From contig JAGACY010000168.1 in NCBI GenBank assembly GCA_017613855.1, forward strand, positions 1-10,285: 10,285 nucleotides of DNA, read 5' to 3'. The stretch comes from Pseudomonadota bacterium. GTDB taxonomy: Bacteria > Myxococcota > Bradymonadia > UBA4248. Numbering within the stretch: position 1 is the stretch's first letter; each line of letters starts with the position of its first letter. The notes beneath the pieces were generated by a model. It searched no databases and was not told the DNA's origin. It saw only the letters and a program-made list of their open reading frames with translations. The translations under genes were made by a program, and so were the position numbers. Positions 8,369 to 10,285 of the stretch are shown here, one piece after another.

Positions 8369-8400
8369 TGTTGCTGTTCTTTTACGGCAACATTTTTTTT
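8369..8400 (+). terminator. Terminator-like hairpin 1 in the leader of the right-hand TPR gene
   Basis: TGTTGCTG (8369-8376) pairs with CGGCAACA (8385-8392) over eight positions, one of them a G-U pair in RNA, around an eight-base loop. Eight Ts follow immediately (8393-8400). This is the form of an intrinsic terminator on the plus strand. No gene lies upstream on that strand in the window, so it is either an attenuator in the leader of the gene at 8510, the end of a short unannotated transcript, or a stop for antisense transcripts leaving the giant gene. The stem is short and only moderately GC-rich. Confidence 0.55.
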
Positions 8401-8413
8401 GAATACTTCGGGC

Positions 8414-8430
8414 TATTGGCTGTGCCAATA
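8414..8430. promoter_or_regulatory. Perfect 17-base palindrome, candidate operator
   Basis: TATTGGC and GCCAATA form a perfect seven-base inverted repeat with the three-base centre TGT. Its length and symmetry suit the binding site of a dimeric regulator, and it lies 80 bases before the start of the right-hand gene. It could instead act as a small RNA hairpin between the two terminator-like structures. Confidence 0.45.
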
Positions 8431-8440
8431 CGCCCTCCGC

Positions 8441-8480
8441 GCTGCGCTATGATCCTGCGGATCATACGCGCAGCTTTTTT
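8441..8480 (+). terminator. Terminator-like hairpin 2 just before the right-hand TPR gene
   Basis: GCTGCGCTATGATCC (8441-8455) pairs with GGATCATACGCGCAGC (8459-8474) around the three-base loop TGC. There are 15 pairs and one bulged G, which makes a very stable stem, and six Ts follow (8475-8480). GCCC (8432-8435) and GGGC (8481-8484) could extend the pairing beyond the T-tract. It has the form of an intrinsic terminator but lies 29 bases before the ATG at 8510 and 17 bases before its ribosome binding site. The best reading is transcription attenuation in a regulated leader. A dispersed genomic palindrome is the main alternative. Confidence 0.65.
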
Positions 8481-8497
8481 GGGCACTGCCCCATTCC

Positions 8498-8503
8498 AAG
8501 GAG
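8498..8503 (+). promoter_or_regulatory. Shine-Dalgarno that fixes the start of the right-hand TPR gene
   Basis: AAGGAG is followed by a six-base spacer and ATG at 8510. It is a strong consensus site and the only one upstream in this frame, so it sets the start at MGLLDKIFHRDWEYYL. Confidence 0.85.
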
Positions 8504-8509
8504 TTTTTC

Positions 8510-10285
8510 ATGGGCCTGCTGGATAAAATCTTTCATAGAGACTGGGAATATTATCTCACTAAATGCCAAAAATTTCTCGACAGTGGCGATCTCGGTGAAG
8601 CGCATAGCTGCATAAAAAAAGCAAAAGAACTCGCTGCTGATAATAATGAAAAAGGCGATTTTAAATCCCAAGCAAACGAAAAAATTGCAGAAAAAGAAAC
8701 CATCGTTTGCCACCAAATCTATGAGCGTGCTTATAAACAAGCCAAGGAACTTCTCAGAAGCGGGCAGTCCGAAAGTGCCAAAAATGCCCTCGAACGCGCT
8801 GCAAAATTCGTCCGAACCGACGAAGAACGCGATGCCCTCAACCAACTCGTCGAAGACAGCCAGCACATGAACGATGACGACAAAATTGTCGAAGCTCACG
8901 TCGCAGGCGAAGAACGCGTCGATGGACTCAATACCTCCGACAAATGGAACCTCTATGTGACATCACTTCCATTCGAAAAAGCTCAGCACTACGATGAGCT
9001 CGGCGATGAATTCAAGGAAGCATGGATTTCTCTTCAGGAAGGCGATTTTGACACGGCTATCAAAGGACTCGAAGATGCATACAAAGACCATCCGGATGAT
9101 GGCTTCGTCATGACCGAACTCGGTCGTGCATACTACGGGAAAGGTACCTTTGAAAAAGCATACGATATGCTCAAAAAAGCCGATGAAGCACGCGATGACA
9201 TCGAAACAAAGCTCCTGCGCACCGAACTCCTGTGGACAATGAAAAAGTTCGATGAAGCAGAAAACGTCCTGCAGGCTGCACACGATCTCGATCCCGAAAA
9301 TATCACCGTGCTCGCAAGAATTGCACAGCATGGCCTCATTGCACGCGATTTTGAATCCGGTATCGCTGCCGTCGAAGTCCTGCTCGAAAAGATTCCCAAT
9401 GACTGGTCTGTACAAAGACTCGCCGGACGCATCTATCTCGAAAGCGGCGATGAAGACAAAGCACTCGAATGCTTCGAAGCGGTCAATCGTATCTATTGGC
9501 AAGTCAATCCACAAACCAAAAAACTCAGCTTCGATCAGACTTCTGCCTCTGCCGCTGGTAATATTTACCTCAAACGAGGCGAAAAACTCGAACGTGCTGC
9601 CGAACTCTTCGAAGCCATACGCGCCAACTCCGAAGGCGAAACACATGTTGCCATCTGCCAGACACTCGCAGAAGTCTACGAAAAACAGGGCAGAAACGCA
9701 AAACGCAACGAAGTACTCACCGAATCAACGCGATTCATGGATGATTTGCTCCAAAAAGCCAAGGGTCCCGAACGTGCAATGATTCAACTCCAGTATTCTG
9801 AAGTGTGCGACAAACTCGGTAACCACGACAAAGAAAATGAAATGATTCAAAGCGCTCGTTCCTTCTTTGCTCAGGATGCCGAAAAAGGACAGCCCATCGC
9901 TGAATTTTATCTTGAACTCATTGATAAAAAACTGGCTGGTGAGCCCTTCCCCACCAACGATAAGATGGAAGAACGCCTCAAAGATTTTATCCAGAGAAAA
10001 CGTGAAGCCGCACAATCTGCACAGCAAAACGCAGGCAATAACCTTCTCTACACCATGGCTTCTATGGCCAATTCCCCTGTAAATACCCAGGATAATGACT
10101 CAGAGGATGATGACGGCGAATCCGATGCACCGCAAAACACCCTCTCTGCTGCAGAACAAAATGCCGCAGCCAATGATATTCTCAGAGCCATGGCAAGCAT
10201 GATGCCGTCCATGCAGATCAACGAGGTTATCCCTGAATCGGATGAATCGGATGAAGATAATACCGACTCAGAAGAGGAAAAAAGC
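8510..10285 (+). CDS. Tetratricopeptide-repeat protein with acidic, duplicated C-terminal segment (first 592 residues, gene runs off right edge)
   Basis: The frame is open from ATG 8510 to the window end, giving 592 residues without a stop. The N-terminus is MGLLDKIFHRDWEYYLTKCQ, followed by charged helices with a first repeat-like unit at 19-42. TPR-like units are plain at EGDFDTAIKGLEDAYKDHPD (177-196), KGTFEKAYDMLKKADEA (211-227), KKFDEAENVLQAAHDLDPEN (245-264), SGDEDKALECFEAV (312-325) and EKLERAAELFEAI (358-370). Helices continue to about residue 505. After that the chain is low-complexity and acidic: two copies of a short motif ending in MASM (504-519 and 548-564) are each followed by an Asp/Glu/Ser-rich run (DNDSEDDDGESD, ESDESDEDNTDSEEE). 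There is no signal peptide or membrane helix, so it is probably a cytoplasmic adaptor or scaffold with unknown partners. It is transcribed divergently from the giant TPR gene, from a leader with two terminator-like hairpins. Leu CTC and Glu GAA codons dominate. Confidence 0.93.
   Translation, partial: MGLLDKIFHRDWEYYLTKCQKFLDSGDLGEAHSCIKKAKELAADNNEKGDFKSQANEKIAEKETIVCHQIYERAYKQAKELLRSGQSESAKNALERAAKFVRTDEERDALNQLVEDSQHMNDDDKIVEAHVAGEERVDGLNTSDKWNLYVTSLPFEKAQHYDELGDEFKEAWISLQEGDFDTAIKGLEDAYKDHPDDGFVMTELGRAYYGKGTFEKAYDMLKKADEARDDIETKLLRTELLWTMKKFDEAENVLQAAHDLDPENITVLARIAQHGLIARDFESGIAAVEVLLEKIPNDWSVQRLAGRIYLESGDEDKALECFEAVNRIYWQVNPQTKKLSFDQTSASAAGNIYLKRGEKLERAAELFEAIRANSEGETHVAICQTLAEVYEKQGRNAKRNEVLTESTRFMDDLLQKAKGPERAMIQLQYSEVCDKLGNHDKENEMIQSARSFFAQDAEKGQPIAEFYLELIDKKLAGEPFPTNDKMEERLKDFIQRKREAAQSAQQNAGNNLLYTMASMANSPVNTQDNDSEDDDGESDAPQNTLSAAEQNAAANDILRAMASMMPSMQINEVIPESDESDEDNTDSEEEKS
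10019..10201 (+). repeat. Duplicated short peptide motif in the acidic tail of the right-hand TPR protein
   Basis: Two copies of a 16-17-residue motif lie at 10019-10066 (AQQNAGNNLLYTMASM) and 10151-10201 (AEQNAAANDILRAMASM). They share A-x-Q-N-A, N, L and MASM with one gap. Each is followed by an acidic Ser/Asp/Glu run, so the unit is a hydrophobic helix plus an acidic linker. DNA identity is lower than protein identity, which suggests an old duplication kept by selection. Further copies could lie beyond the window. Confidence 0.6.

Larger units (their letters stand above)
8145..8509. other. Divergent intergenic region between the two TPR genes
   Basis: These 365 bases separate the starts of two divergently transcribed TPR genes. 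The left half is A/T-rich and holds the ribosome binding site and promoter of the giant gene on the minus strand. The right half holds plus-strand signals: a candidate promoter, a terminator-like hairpin with eight Ts, a perfect 17-base palindrome, a second GC-rich hairpin with six Ts, and the ribosome binding site of the right-hand gene. I find no convincing protein gene here. An 88-codon frame at 8260-8526 crosses the hairpins and lacks a ribosome binding site. Confidence 0.75.

Noticed and set aside
8260..8526. 88-codon hydrophobic plus-strand frame in the intergenic region
   Set aside because: It has no ribosome binding site, runs through both terminator-like hairpins and overlaps the start of the right-hand gene. 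Its hydrophobic look comes from T-rich DNA.
8449..8526. Possible 25-codon leader peptide starting inside hairpin 2 and overlapping the start of the right-hand gene
   Set aside because: There is no Shine-Dalgarno before the ATG and the start codon is buried in a stable stem. There is also no run of regulatory codons that would suggest translation-coupled attenuation.
8963..9646. Minus-strand frame of 227 codons inside the right-hand TPR gene
   Set aside because: It is antisense to clear TPR coding sequence. Its Phe-rich translation mirrors GAA and AAA codons on the other strand.

Overview
The window holds three protein-coding genes and one information-rich intergenic region, with no RNA genes, insertion sequences or CRISPR arrays that I can see. 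Base composition looks moderate (by eye about 45-50% GC). The two main genes encode long, soluble proteins built from tetratricopeptide (TPR) repeats with charged low-complexity segments. A giant cytoplasmic TPR protein with a disordered, acidic N-terminus and a distinct C-terminal domain recalls proteins of Myxococcota and other former deltaproteobacteria, so a moderate-GC relative of that group is my best guess. This is inference from architecture and no marker gene is present.

Layout, left to right. Positions 1-618 (minus strand) are the N-terminal 206 residues of an alpha/beta-hydrolase-fold esterase that runs off the left edge. Positions 619-695 contain its weak ribosome binding site and a strong rho-independent terminator pointing the same way, which ends the transcript of the next gene. 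Positions 696-8144 (minus strand) are one uninterrupted gene for a 2482-residue TPR protein: a basic Ser/Gly/Arg-rich N-terminus, an acidic Glu/Ala/Val-rich linker, about 1850 residues of TPR-like helical repeats and a C-terminal domain of about 290 residues that is not TPR. Positions 8145-8509 are a divergent intergenic region. On the minus strand it carries a good sigma70-type promoter and Shine-Dalgarno for the giant gene. On the plus strand it carries two terminator-like hairpins with U-tracts, with a perfect 17-base palindrome between them, all ahead of the right-hand gene. Positions 8510-10285 (plus strand) are the first 592 residues of a second TPR protein with an acidic, internally repeated C-terminal region; it runs off the right edge.

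The divergent pair of TPR genes may be co-regulated from the shared intergenic region and may act together as scaffolds. Nothing in the sequence identifies their partners. The most unusual features are the tandem terminator-like structures in the leader of the right-hand gene, which suggest attenuation or an unannotated short transcript, and the architecture of the giant protein.
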